NCBI RefSeq assembly: GCF_037176765.1
Contig: NC_090034.1
Coordinates: 22,793,375-22,857,374 of the forward strand
DNA: 64,000 nt
Origin: Anolis sagrei
Taxonomy: Eukaryota; Chordata; Lepidosauria; Squamata; Anolidae
Direction: 5' to 3'
The notes under the pieces are model-generated. The model made no database searches. It had not been told where the DNA came from and worked only from the letters and a program-made list of their open reading frames with translations. The position numbers were made by a program, and so were the translations under genes. Positions 1 to 8,816 of this stretch are shown here, one piece after another (position 1 is the first letter of the stretch; the number at the start of each line of letters is the position of its first letter).

Positions 1-345
1 AACTACAGAACAACCCATCTTGTGTTGGGTTTAGCCTTAGATTGTTGCTGTTGATTTCACTCATGCTACACAAATGTATACAATGTTAAAGGAGCTATTT
101 GTATATTTATATAAACATATCAATGTGTATGTACGACAAAGTATATAATTTTCATTTCTGGGATTAACATAACTCAAGAAACCACTGGACGGATTGACAC
201 CAAATTTGGACACCTATCAGGCCAACAAGTAACCATCACTCATAAAAACAAAAAAACACAGCAGAAAGAACTTAAAAACCCAAAAAATAAAAAGGACATT
301 ACAGCGCATGCACGAAAACAACTCTCTGGCACTGCCCCCTCCATT
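1..345. repeat. Unclassified interspersed repeat, AT-rich
   Basis: No gene is visible here. Bases about 150-235 contain a stretch (start ATTAACATAACTCAAGAAAC, later CACCAAATTTGG) that reappears in inverted form near 29,580-29,690, so this is a dispersed repeat end. The class is not clear; the style resembles the ends of non-autonomous DNA elements in squamates. Confidence 0.35.
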
Positions 346-469
346 TCTACTTAAGCCAAGTGTGAATGTTGCAATTGCCACCTGGGTTACCTTTTTTATA
401 TATATATAATTTTTTATTAGTAAATTTTCTTTGTACAGCTATAAAAACGGGGGAAGTGATCATAGGGAT

Positions 470-574
470 ATGTGGGGGGGGGGGAGGGGGGGGAGGGGAA
501 AGGAGCGGAAGGATATATATATGTGTGTGTGTGTGTATATCCATATATACATATACATATACATACATACATAC

Positions 575-639
<65 letters not shown>

Positions 640-640
640 A
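470..640. repeat. G-run followed by (TG)n/(TA)n/(CA)n microsatellite
   Basis: A run of G with a few A at about 473-500 is followed by alternating purine-pyrimidine sequence: TATG/TGTG, TACA repeats, about 20 TA units and a CA run. Open reading frames across it encode only IYIYIY or THTHTH and are not genes. It lies at the 3' side of the L1 copy that follows and may be its tail. Confidence 0.9.
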
Positions 641-649
641 GGAAAGGGG

Positions 650-1362
650 GGTATCTTCTTCCGTTTCTCTTCAAAGTGGGGTTTTCTGCTTGTATTTCTT
701 CCTTCTTAAGTTGGGGTATTTCTTTGGATTATCCCTGGAGGTGGGACCCTCCTTCTTTTATATTTATCCTTTGCAGTCTCCTAATCCCATTTCTTATATT
801 AGTAATTTCACTTTGCTTTCTTTCAACCATGTCTTCACTGGTGTCCAATCTGTCATCTTTCTTGGTTTATTTTGTATTTTAGATAGCAGAGATGTTAGTT
901 TATCCATATTCATTGTGTCAAGGATTTTCTTTATCCAGTCTCCTTTTTGTGGTCTTATTTTCAGTTTCCATAATTTTACATAACTCAGTCGTGTCGCTGT
1001 GGTCATGTAGACAAATATTTTGTCCTCATTTATACTCCATTGAGTGTCTGAGAAACTTAACAGGAAATAGTCTGGTTTAAAGGGGATCTTCTTTTTCAAT
1101 ACTCTCTGACAGATGTCATGGATTTCTTCCCAAAAGGCCTTGGCTATTTCGCAATTCCACCATATGTGGATGAAAGTACCTTTTCTCTTCCCACACTTCC
1201 AGCATCTGTCACTAAGATTTCTGTTGAATTTCGCTATCTTCTCCGGGGTCATGTGCCATTGATGGAACATCTTTATTATATTTTCTTTATAGTTGTATGC
1301 ATACATATAATTAAGTTTTTTGGTCCAAAGCGATTCCCATTCTTCCAGGAGTATAGTTCTCC
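650..1362 (-). mobile_element. L1 LINE, ORF2 C-terminus and 3' region (left part)
   Basis: The minus strand of about 794-1345 encodes the C-terminal part of an L1 ORF2. It includes the cysteine-rich segment DRCWKCGKRKGTFIHIWWNC (a CxxC...H...C knuckle) and the downstream IHDICQRV/WLKESK region typical of vertebrate L1. The same element resumes at about 2,309 after an inserted L2 copy. The fragment is 5'-truncated overall and has no intact ORF. The 3' non-coding part runs toward the TA/CA microsatellite at 520-640. Confidence 0.75.
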
Positions 1363-2308
1363 TGGTCAGTCGCAAGGCCGAGCAGGGTATAGGGTTACAG
1401 CCTGTGCTGGATGGGGTCGCACTCCCCTTGAAGGCGCAGGTTCGCAGCTTGGGTGTGATCCTGGATTCATCGTTGAGCCTGGATCCCCAGGTTTCAGCGG
1501 TGACCAGGGGAGCATTTGCACAGCTTAGGCTCGTGCGCCAGCTGCCCCCGTACCTTGAGAAGTCTGACTTGGCCACGGTGGTACACGCTCTGGTCACATC
1601 CCGCCTTGACTACTGCAACGCTCTCTACGTGGGGCTGCCCTTGAAGACGGCCCGGAAGCTTCAGCTAGTCCAGCGCGCGGCAGCCATGTTACTAACAGGA
1701 GCAGGACGCAGGGAGCATACAACGCCCTTGTTGTTCCAGCTCCACTGGCTGCCGATCTGCTACCGGGCCCAATTTAAGGTGCTGGTGCTATCCTACAAAG
1801 CCCTAAACGGTTCCGGCCCAAAATACCTTTCGGACCGCATCTCGGCCTATGAGCCGACGAGGACCTTGAGATCGTCTGGGGAGGCCCTTCTCTCGATCCC
1901 GCCTGCCTCACAGGCACGCCTGGCGGGGACGAGGGATAGGGCCTTCTCAGTGGTGGCCCCCCGGCTGTGGAACACCCTCCCTGTTGACATCAGACAGGCG
2001 CCCTCCCTTATGTCCTTCCGGAAGAGCCTGAAGACATGGCTATTCGAGAAGGCATTTAACTAAATGCTACAGTAACTGGAAATGACAACTGGAACGGAAT
2101 ATAGACTACGAGATTGGTTATGATTCTATGATAAGACGAAGCGGATTATTTTAGTGTAATTAGATGATAGTGTATTAGTGATATGTTTTTTTTTGTCGTT
2201 GTAGTTATTGTAAAATGTGTTTTTTATATGTTGTACACCGCCGCGAGTCGCCCTAGGGCTGAGAGCGGCGGTTAACAAATGCAGCAAATAAATAAATAAA
2301 TAAATAAA
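1363..2308 (+). mobile_element. L2-clade LINE, 3' end inserted into the L1
   Basis: The plus frame from about 1,365 to 2,063 encodes the end of an L2/CR1-group ORF2: [65 protein letters not shown] and a terminal LKTWLFEKAFN stop. It is followed by a roughly 240-bp 3' UTR and a (TAAA)n tail at about 2,285-2,308. The C-terminal reading frame is open for nearly 250 codons, so the copy is fairly young. It is 5'-truncated and splits an older L1. The copies at 7,480-7,990, 45,655-48,220 and 55,695-56,195 share the same peptide blocks. Confidence 0.85.
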
Positions 2309-2945
2309 TCTCTGGCCCATTTGATCATGCAGTTTTTTATTTGTTCTCTTTCTGTGCTCCATATCAGTAGCTGTTGGCATATCTTTGTTATTATCTTCTT
2401 CCTACCTTCAAAGATTTTCTGCCATATTGATGTTTTTTCTTTGAAACCCGTTTTTACATCTTTTTAAAAATGCTCTTTTATCTGGAGATAGTGGAACCAG
2501 AATATATTTGGGAAATTCATGCTTAGTTCTTCCTGTGTTTTCATTTTCAATTCTCTTTGCTCAATTTTCAGGATGTCTTTGTAGGTTGGCCATTCGTTCC
2601 ATCCTAGTTCACGTCTCTGGCATGCCTCTAAGGGGTATACCCATAGTGAAGTTTTACTGTGTATCCTTTGTTTGTATTTATCCCAGAGTCTTAGCAGTGC
2701 TGATCGGGCAAAGTGGTGTCCAATTTTTTTTCTATGGCTTTTTTCCCATACCATAAGTACCCGTGCCATCCTGTTCGCAGATCGTGCCCCTCTAGAGTCA
2801 GTAGTCTTCTATTTTTCAACAATATCCACTCCTTCAGCCACTCCTTCAGCCACTCTAGGCCACTAGACTCAAAGTATAGTCCTAAATCCGGCAGTCCCAG
2901 ACCTTCTCTTCTTTTTTCATCTGGGTTACCTTTGAATAGCCTTGC
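2309..2945 (-). mobile_element. L1 LINE, ORF2 fragment (right part)
   Basis: This continues the L1 of 650-1,362 on the minus strand. About 2,464-2,769 reads [20 protein letters not shown], then WPTYKDILKIEQRELKMKTQ, the region upstream of the cysteine-rich end of L1 ORF2. At about 2,310-2,360 the frame runs toward the L2 junction (MEHRKRTNKKLHDQMGQR). There are several frame breaks. The 5' end dissolves into other repeat sequence near 2,945. Confidence 0.7.
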
Positions 2946-3071
2946 ACCTTAAAAGCCTGGCTTCTACCTGCCAGCGGTAAATCTTTGGTGGGAGTTCCCT
3001 AGTCCAAATTATTCAATTTCTGGGAATCTTCTGTTTTTTAGGGCCACAGCAATGCGTGGCAGGTACAGCTA

Positions 3072-3104
<33 letters not shown>

Positions 3105-3175
3105 TGTGTGTGTGTCTGTGTGGAACTGGAAAGTATGAGTCTACACTACCAAATAATAATAATAATAATAATAAC
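2946..3175. repeat. Penelope-tail fragment plus (TG)n and (TAA)n
   Basis: About 2,945-3,010 (AAAGCCTGGCTTCTACCTGC and neighbours) matches the central part of the Penelope-type tail seen in full at 38,790-39,240. A (TG)n run covers about 3,074-3,120 and a short (TAA)n covers 3,153-3,173. Confidence 0.5.
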
Positions 3176-3239
3176 TGGAAAAACTGACACGATATGAGGA
3201 TTTAAAGATCGATCTGCAAAGACTCTGGCTAGTAAAGTT

Positions 3240-3493
3240 GGTCCCAGTGGTGATCAGTGGTTGGTCCCAGTGGGACACTGGGTGAAGTGCCTAAAGATCT
3301 TGGAACTTAAACACAATTGGCGCTGACAAAATTATCATCTGCCAGCTGCAGAAGGCCACCTTATTGGGATCTGCATGCATTATTCACCGATATATCACAC
3401 AGTCCTAGACACTTGGGAAGTGTCCGATGTGTCATCCAATACAACAGCCAGCTGTAGACTCATCTTGTTGTGTTTCAAATTATAATAATAATA

Positions 3494-3528
<35 letters not shown>

Positions 3529-3780
3529 GGTCATTGGCGCACTGGATGCTGTACCAAAAGATCTCAGCCGGCATTTGGAAACAATAAACATCGACAAAAT
3601 CATGATCTGTCTACTGCAAAAGGCCACCTTACTTGGATCTGCACGCATCATTCGAAAATACATCACACAGTCCTAGACGCTTGGGAAGTGTTCGACTTGT
3701 TATTTTTTGATACGAAATCTAGCATATAGATCACGTTTGCTGTGACATACTGTGCTTTTGTGTCAGAAAATAATAATAAT
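3240..3780 (+). mobile_element. R4/Dong-like LINE 3' ends, two tandem partial copies
   Basis: Two related plus-strand stretches, about 3,290-3,410 and 3,531-3,680, encode the end of a reverse-transcriptase ORF: VIGALDAVPKDLSRHLETI, then KIMICLLQKATLLGSARIIRK and a stop after YITQS. This matches the C-terminus I know from R4/Dong-type LINEs (VVIGALG...LQKxxLLGTARILRK). Each is followed by a short 3' UTR and a long (TTA/TAA)n stretch at 3,480-3,528 and 3,768-3,813, which I read as the element's tail. An antisense tail of the same family is at 37,590-37,740. The clade name is an inference. Confidence 0.55.
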
Positions 3781-3784
3781 AATA

Positions 3785-3815
<31 letters not shown>

Positions 3816-3960
3816 TTTATTTATACTCACTTTTCTCCCTTACAGGACCCAAAGTGGCTTGTATCTTAAAATCATACAAACAACAGTCCAAATACATCAA
3901 TAATAAATATAAACATCATAAAATAAGCAATTAAAAAAACCAAACTTCAATATACATCCA
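3765..3960 (-). mobile_element. (TAA/TTA)n and antisense LINE 3' tail
   Basis: After the microsatellite, TTTATTTATACTCACTTTTC and AAAGTGGCTTGTATCTTAAA read as the reverse complement of a common squamate LINE/SINE 3' tail. The same tail recurs at 18,690-18,780 and 39,345-39,460. Confidence 0.5.
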
Positions 3961-4261
3961 CATTTATGTGGCAACATGTCAAGTTATATTGCGCTCTGCT
4001 CCAATAGTAACATTATGGTGTTTTCTGTCATTTTTCAAGGAAAGTCTACTCGAAGTCTGTTTTGGAGACCTCCTTGCAAAGACTAGACAGAATGCAAAAA
4101 AAGAAGCAACGCATCGAGAAGCAAAGATGCAACAAAGCAGCATAAATCCTGAAACACAATGATGTAAGGTTCCAAAAGATTTAAGGATGCCAAGGCCCAC
4201 TATACAGGCAGCCCCCGAGTTTTACAAACACCCAGCATGCAAATGACTCAGTTAAGAACAG

Positions 4262-4335
4262 GGCTGAGATTTATTTATTTACAGCATTTATATACCACTT
4301 TTCTCACCCCGAGGGGGACTCAAACAGGAAGTGAG
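4262..4335 (-). mobile_element. Antisense LINE 3' tail fragment
   Basis: The stretch from TTTATTTATTTACAGCATTT to ACCCCGAGGGGGACTCAAA is the reverse complement of an L2/CR1-group 3' tail ending in (AAAT)n. Nothing else is recognised in 3,960-4,590. Confidence 0.45.
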
Positions 4336-4589
4336 AGACATCTACCCCTTGAAAGGGAAATCCACTCCTGGAAGAGTTATCCTGGGGAAAAGCGGTCTCC
4401 ATTGAAGCTCTATCTCCAATCCTTGTTCCCACAGCAAGCTACATTTTCCAAAATCCAATTCTCACAGGGACAAGAAGTGAGGTGAAATCTTCTGAAAAGG
4501 GGCGCAGACAGCAAAGGAAACTCCACAGGGATGTTCACCCTTCCCTATGCTATAGGATCAGTAGGTTTTTTCGGATGTTGAATTTGTGG

Positions 4590-4891
4590 GTAAGACAGAA
4601 CAAGTACATTTTTTAAGTTTAACTCCAGCCAAATATATAGAGATAGATAGAGACAGAGACAGAGATAGAGATAGAGGAAGTTCAATTTGTGTGTGTGTGT
4701 GTATGTTAAAGTAGAATTTGTATGTAAGTTGGAACAGGTACATTTTTAAGTGTAACTCCAGACAAATAGATAGATAGACAGATAGATAGATAGATGTGTG
4801 TGAGAGTGTGTGTGTGTGTGCGCGCGCATCTGCAAGCGCTAATTTGTATGTAAGTCAGAACAGGTACATTTTTAAATGTAACTCCAGCCAA

Positions 4892-4937
<46 letters not shown>

Positions 4938-5275
4938 GATAGATGTGTGTGTGTGTGTGCGCGCGCGCGCACGCGTGTCTGCATGCGCTAATTTTTATGT
5001 AAGTTAGAACAGGTACATTTTTAAGTGTAACTCCAGTGAAATATAGATAGATAGATAGATAGATAGGTATGTGTGTGTGTTTTAAAATCGAATTTGTATG
5101 AAGTCAGAACAGGTACATTTTTAAGTACAACTCCAGCCAAATACATGGATGGATGGATGGATGGATAGATAGATAGATAGATAGATAGATTCATGTGTGT
5201 GTGTGTGTTAAAGTTGAATTTGTATTTAAGTCGGAACAGGTACATTTTTAAGTGTAACTCCAGCCGTGTGTGTGT
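4590..5275. repeat. GATA-rich minisatellite array, six units of about 100-148 bp
   Basis: A common core (ACAGGTACATTTTTAAGTGT, then AACTCCAGCCAAATA) begins at about 4,592, 4,733, 4,860, 5,008, 5,108 and 5,236. Each core is followed by a variable (GATA)n, (GACA)n or (GGAT)n run, a (TG)n or (CG)n run and a TTTGTATGTAAGTC-like segment. Length differences come mostly from the microsatellite parts. A diverged core copy (5,766) and an inverted copy (5,818-5,868) lie beyond the SINE that follows, so the SINE probably landed in the array. Confidence 0.85.
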
Positions 5276-5282
5276 GTGTTAA

Positions 5283-5726
5283 TGGGTTAAACTCATGTGC
5301 TGCTGAAATGCTGATCTGAAGGTTGGCAGTTCAAATGCAGGAGAGGGTGAGCTCCTGCTGTTAGCCCTAGCTTCTGCCAACCTAGCAGTTTGAAAACATG
5401 CAAATGTGAGTAGATAAATAAGTACTGCTTTGGCAGGAAAAGGTGAAAAGATGTTCCAAGCAGTCATGTCAGTCACACGACCAGGAGGAGACAATGCAGG
5501 CTCCTCTGCTTGGAAATGCAGAACAGCACCACCCCCAGAGCCAGAGATGAGCACCGCTTCCAAAGTAGGAAATGAAAGGAGAAGACTTTGCCTTTTCTGT
5601 GTTTGTTTGTCTCATTATACATGATTGTAAGGCACTGAATGTTTGGCTATGTCTCCTGTATATACTATAATCCATTCTGAGTCCCTTGAGTTGTTGTTGT
5701 AGTTGTTGTTGTTGTTGTTGTTGTAG

Positions 5727-5765
<39 letters not shown>
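5283..5765 (+). mobile_element. tRNA-derived SINE (Sauria-SINE type), full-length-like
   Basis: The plus strand reads TTAAACTCATGTGCTGCTGA, then a B-box-like GGCAGTTCAAATGC. The Sauria-SINE body follows (GAGCTCCTGCTGTTAGCCC, AACCTAGCAGTTTGAAAACA, TGCAAATGTGAGTAGATAAA), then the LINE-like 3' part and a (GTT)n/(ATT)n tail at about 5,690-5,765. Other copies are at 10,058-10,335, 12,850-13,105, 20,046-20,345, 24,345-24,730, 41,715-41,885, 42,860-43,328 and 50,493-50,650. Confidence 0.75.
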
Positions 5766-5766
<1 letters not shown>

Positions 5767-5868
5767 GTCAGAACAGGCACAATTTTAAAGTGTAATTTCA
5801 GCCACACACACACCTGTTTGGCTGGAGTTAAACTTTAAAATGTACCTGTTCCAACTTACACACAGATT
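5766..5868. repeat. Inverted repeat of minisatellite core
   Basis: GTCAGAACAGGCACAATTTT...TTTCAGCCA is followed, after a short CA run, by its near reverse complement GGCTGGAGTTAAACTTTAAA...CCTGTTCCAAC. The arms are about 38 bp with a few mismatches. It marks a polarity switch at the right end of the array. Confidence 0.7.
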
Positions 5869-5985
5869 CATAGAATCATAGAGTTGGAAGAGACTTTGTG
5901 GGCCTTCCAGTCCAACCCCCTGCCAAGAAGCAGAAAAATCATATTCAAAGCACCCCCAACAGATGCTATTCAACTTCAGAACAAA
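5869..5985 (-). mobile_element. CR1 LINE 3' end fragment
   Basis: It contains TTCATAGAATCATAGAGTTG, then GGAAGAGAC and CCAGTCCAACCCCCTGCCA, the reverse complement of the conserved CR1 3' UTR and its (ATTCTATGA)-type terminus. Short CR1 ends recur at 22,135-22,480, 24,735-24,800, 25,620-25,676, 33,655-33,957, 37,745-37,830 and 60,483-60,580. Confidence 0.75.
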
Positions 5986-6106
5986 CCTACAGAAGCTATC
6001 TTGTTCCTAACTTGTGGAATGCCTGTATGTATGTGCATATAGTATGTATGTGTGTACACACACACACAAATGAAAGGCTTTCATGAAATGTGTTGTGTCC
6101 CTAAAC

Positions 6107-6788
6107 CAATGGTTCCCAATTTTCCTAATGCTGTGATCCCTTAATACAGTTCCTCATGTTGTGGTGACCCCAACCATAAAATTATTTTCATTGCTACTTC
6201 ATAACTAATTTTGCTACTGAATCATAATGTAAATATCTGATATGCAGGATGTATTGGCATTCACTGGACCAAATTTGGCACAAATACCTGATACGCCCAA
6301 ATTTGAATACTCGTGTGGTGGGGTTGGGGAGGATTGATTTTGTCCTTTGGGAGTTGTAGTTGCTGGGATTTATAGTACACCTACAATCAAAGAGCTTCCT
6401 GAATTCCACCAAAGATGGAATTGAACCAAACTTGACATACTGAACTTCCATGACCAACAGAAAACACTGGAAGGGTTTGGTGGGCATTGACCTTGAGTTT
6501 TAGAATTGTAGCTCACCTGCATCCAGAGAGCACTCTGGACTCAAACAAAAATGGATCTGGACCAAACTTGGCATGAATACTCAATATGCCCAAATGTGAA
6601 CAATGATGGAGTTCAGGGAAAATAGACCTTGACATTTGGGAGTTGTGGTTGTTGGGATTTATAGTTCATCTACAATCAAAGAGCCCCTTTGTGATGGCCT
6701 TTGGCGACACCTCTGAAAGTCCCCTCGCGACCCCCCCCCCCCGAGGTTGAGAAACACTAGGTTGAGACCCCTAGGTTGAGAAACAGTA
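6107..6788. mobile_element. hAT non-autonomous element with SPIN-like left part
   Basis: The left end CAATGGTTCCCAATTTTCC and the right end GGTTGAGAAACAGTA are inverted-repeat-like, flanked by CCCTAAAC and CCCTAGAT (6 of 8 match), as for a hAT 8-bp target duplication. The first 130 bp (TTAATACAGTTCCTCATGTT, GTGGTGACCCCAACCATAAA, CATTGCTACTTCATAACT) match my memory of the horizontally transferred SPIN family. The middle (about 6,310-6,690) is a set of internally repeated segments (GGGAGTTGTAGTTGCTGGGA, CACCTACAATCAAAGAGC) that also occur elsewhere in different contexts. The SPIN name needs a library match. Confidence 0.6.
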
Positions 6789-6829
6789 CCCTAGATCTTT
6801 CCTTAATATGTTCTCCTAAAAGGGTTGGT

Positions 6830-7309
6830 TTCTCCTCGAGTGGGCTGGCAAAACCGAACGACTGCGTTGCCAAACGTTGCAGGACTCCAAAGTTTGGAAA
6901 GCCCTCTTTTATACTCCTGGGTCGATGCAGATCCCAAGCATTTCTGGTCCCCACTCTCTGGGATCAGGGATGCGGGGCTCGCCCTGCCCTTGAGCTCCCC
7001 TTTGGGCTGGACGGAGTGTTGGGCTCGCCCCCACTCCAAGGCGCCTTCGGAACAAACGGTCTCTCCATTGTCCTGGCGGGGCGCGTTCCACTCGCGGAGG
7101 CGCAGAGAGTTGGAAAGGCGACGCGCTTGCTTGGACCAAGGAGGAAGGGCTCTCTTTTCGGCCCCGGCTCAGGAGGCCCCTCCGGAGGGAAACTCCCAAG
7201 GCGCACTTTTGCGCCTGGAGACGAGAGGCAAACTCTTCCCCTTCTTCTGTCCAATTTAGATGAGAATCGAAGTTGTTAAGACTGCATCTCCCAGCACTCC
7301 CAACCAGAG
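6830..7309 (+). promoter_or_regulatory. CpG-rich block, candidate CCDC63 promoter and non-coding first exon
   Basis: This is the only sizeable GC- and CpG-rich block upstream of CCDC63 (many CG dinucleotides between 6,950 and 7,220; GGGGCG, CCGGCTC, GGCGCG words). It ends in a strong splice-donor match, CAACCAGAG then GTAAGAAAG, with the junction at 7,309/7,310. In the phase needed to join the first recognised coding exon the frame has a TAA and no later ATG, so it would be 5' UTR, with translation starting at the ATG at 10,419. No transcript evidence exists here. It could instead be an unrelated island or an old retrocopy. Confidence 0.35.
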
Positions 7310-7479
7310 GTAAGAAAGGATATGAGCCACACTCCAGAATTATAATATAATCATATTTATTTATCTATCGTATCAGGGGCGAACCAAACAGTTGTATTGT
7401 ATTTTTAAAAAAACACAAAGTTTGAAAACTTGGCATTACATTAAATGTTCTTTGACCAGTAGCTGGCCACTTGGAGTGT

Positions 7480-7990
7480 CTCTAATGTTGCTCTAAGAAG
7501 GTCCTCCATTGAAGCTTCCAGGCAGCCTTCAGAGGCAGCCCCACATAGCGTACGTTGCAGTAATCTATTCAGGATGTTACAAGAGCGTGGACCACTGTGG
7601 CCAAATCAGACTTCCCAAGGTACGGATGCAGCTGGCGCACAAGTTTTAATTGTGGAAAAGCTCTCCTGGCTAACACCAAGACCTGGGGTTCCAGACTCAG
7701 CGATGAATCCAACATCACTTCTAAGCTGCGAACCTGTGTTCCTCCAAGTCTCACTCCAGAGAGCTGACCCAGAAGGATACCATGGTCAACAGTATCGAGA
7801 GCCACTGAGAGATCCAGGAGAAACATCAGGGACACACTCCTCCTGTCTAGTTCTCTGAGGAGGTCATCCACCAAGGAGACCAAAGTTGTCTCCATTGTAA
7901 CCGGGCCTAAAACCAGACTGTGAAGGATACAGAACTGCAAAGGATGTCTGCAGAGATACTCAATAGCCAAAAATACTATTTGGTACTGTA
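7480..7990 (-). mobile_element. L2 LINE fragment with an internal in-frame deletion
   Basis: On the minus strand LVSLVDDLLRELDRRSVSLM and FLLDLSVALDTVDHGILLGQ (RT palm start) pass directly, after RLGGT, into the distal block [33 protein letters not shown] and HALVTS. In the longer copy at 45,655-48,220 these blocks are about 125 codons apart. The deletion removes the [10 protein letters not shown] and YADD motifs but keeps one open frame of 143 codons. Confidence 0.75.
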
Positions 7991-8465
7991 TAGGGGGCAA
8001 GATGGATGGATGGCAGGCCCGTAGCCAGGATTTCGTTTCGGGGGGGGGGGGGGGGGAATTTTCAGGGGGGGTTTCGGGGGGGGGCTGAGTTTCGGGGGGG
8101 GGGGCTGAGTCTGAGTGAAAGAGGGTCTAGCCTAGCAAACCTTTTGTATCATTACCCCAATACCCCCATACATATGTGATATATTGAGAATGGTGATCAA
8201 ATCATGATATTAATAAACATAACAGTTTAAATAATGCACCAGTAAGGCCTTTTTGCGTACCACCATGAGAATTTCGGGGGGGGGGGGGGGCTGAAGCGCC
8301 CCGAGCGCCCCCCCCCCCCCCGGCTACATGCCTGATGGATGTTATCCTTGAAGTGACTGGATTGACCTTGAAGGAGCTGGGGATGGTGACGACCGACAGG
8401 GAGCTCTGGCGTGGATTGGTCCATGAAGTCACAAAGAGTTGAAAATGACTGAATGAATGAACAAC
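7991..8465 (+). mobile_element. BovB (RTE) LINE 3' end, split by a hAT insertion
   Basis: GGCAAGATGGATGGATG (7,996-8,012) and, after an insertion, ATGTTATCCTTGAAGTGACT, TTGAAGGAGCTGGGGATGGT, GACAGGGAGCTCTGGCGTGG and GGTCCATGAAGTCACAAAGA encode the known BovB ORF2 end: [20 protein letters not shown]..., [15 protein letters not shown]. The element ends near 8,465 with an AACAACAA-type tail. The same segment is antisense at 16,300-16,640 and 35,730-37,330. Confidence 0.8.
8014..8334. mobile_element. hAT-like MITE with long G and C runs, inserted in BovB
   Basis: The ends CAGGCCCGTAGCCAGGATTT and CCCGGCTACATGCCTG are inverted repeats. The flanks ATGGATGG (8,006-8,013) and ATGGATGT (8,335-8,342) match at 7 of 8, a hAT-size target duplication within BovB coding sequence. 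Inside are G runs at about 8,039-8,057, 8,066-8,072 and 8,076-8,104, another at 8,276-8,290 and a C run at about 8,308-8,321. Confidence 0.75.
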
Positions 8466-8690
8466 AACAAGGGTGCATCTCCATTGTAAAATGAATGTAG
8501 CTTGACTTCCCGCTTTGCCATGACTCAGTGCTATGGAAACATGGGATTTGCAGTTGGCAGAGAAGGCTCAAGGCAATGCTAAACCACAGCTCCCACAATC
8601 TCATCAGCAGTAAGCCCTCACAGCTCAAAGGAATGTCAGAACTAAATCCTTTCGATAGTGTAGATGCCCCCAAAGTATTATTTGCAAAAT
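8466..8690. mobile_element. Palindromic MITE, family with GTGCATCTACACTGT ends
   Basis: The left end GGGTGCATCTCCATTGTAAA and right end ATAGTGTAGATGCCCCC are inverted repeats; the body (ATGACTCAGTGCTATGGAAA, GGGATTTGCAGTTGG) folds back on itself. Relatives are at 16,205-16,725 (split by BovB), 18,228-18,394, 20,675-20,900 and 55,075-55,180. Confidence 0.6.
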
Positions 8691-8816
8691 AAACACATTT
8701 TGCAACCTCAGTTATGAAGCAATAAAACAAAACAAAAGGTGGAAGTAAGGGATATCCAGCTGCAACCTTTACCCCTTAGTTGGGATGTATATCTGTTGAT
8801 GTATATCTGTTTCTTA

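Noticed and set aside
347-983. Open frames of 85-205 codons on both strands
   Set aside because: They run through (TA)n, (CA)n and G-run sequence and encode [12 protein letters not shown] or poly-G; no coding character.
3427-3934. Open frames with long poly-I or poly-Y stretches
   Set aside because: They translate (ATT)n and (TAA)n microsatellites. Only the short R4-like LINE end within is meaningful.
4590-5275. CRISPR-like array
   Set aside because: Units vary in length through microsatellite runs, have no unique spacers and lie in a vertebrate genome.
5283-5360. tRNA gene
   Set aside because: Only a B-box-like segment survives and it leads straight into a Sauria-type SINE body.
6757-7279. 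Several overlapping open frames of 78-167 codons in the CpG-rich block
   Set aside because: Long open frames are expected in GC-rich sequence; no known domain, no agreement between frames. Kept only as a candidate promoter or 5' UTR.
8227-8730. 167-codon frame on the minus strand
   Set aside because: It reads antisense through a BovB 3' end, the C/G runs of a MITE and another MITE.
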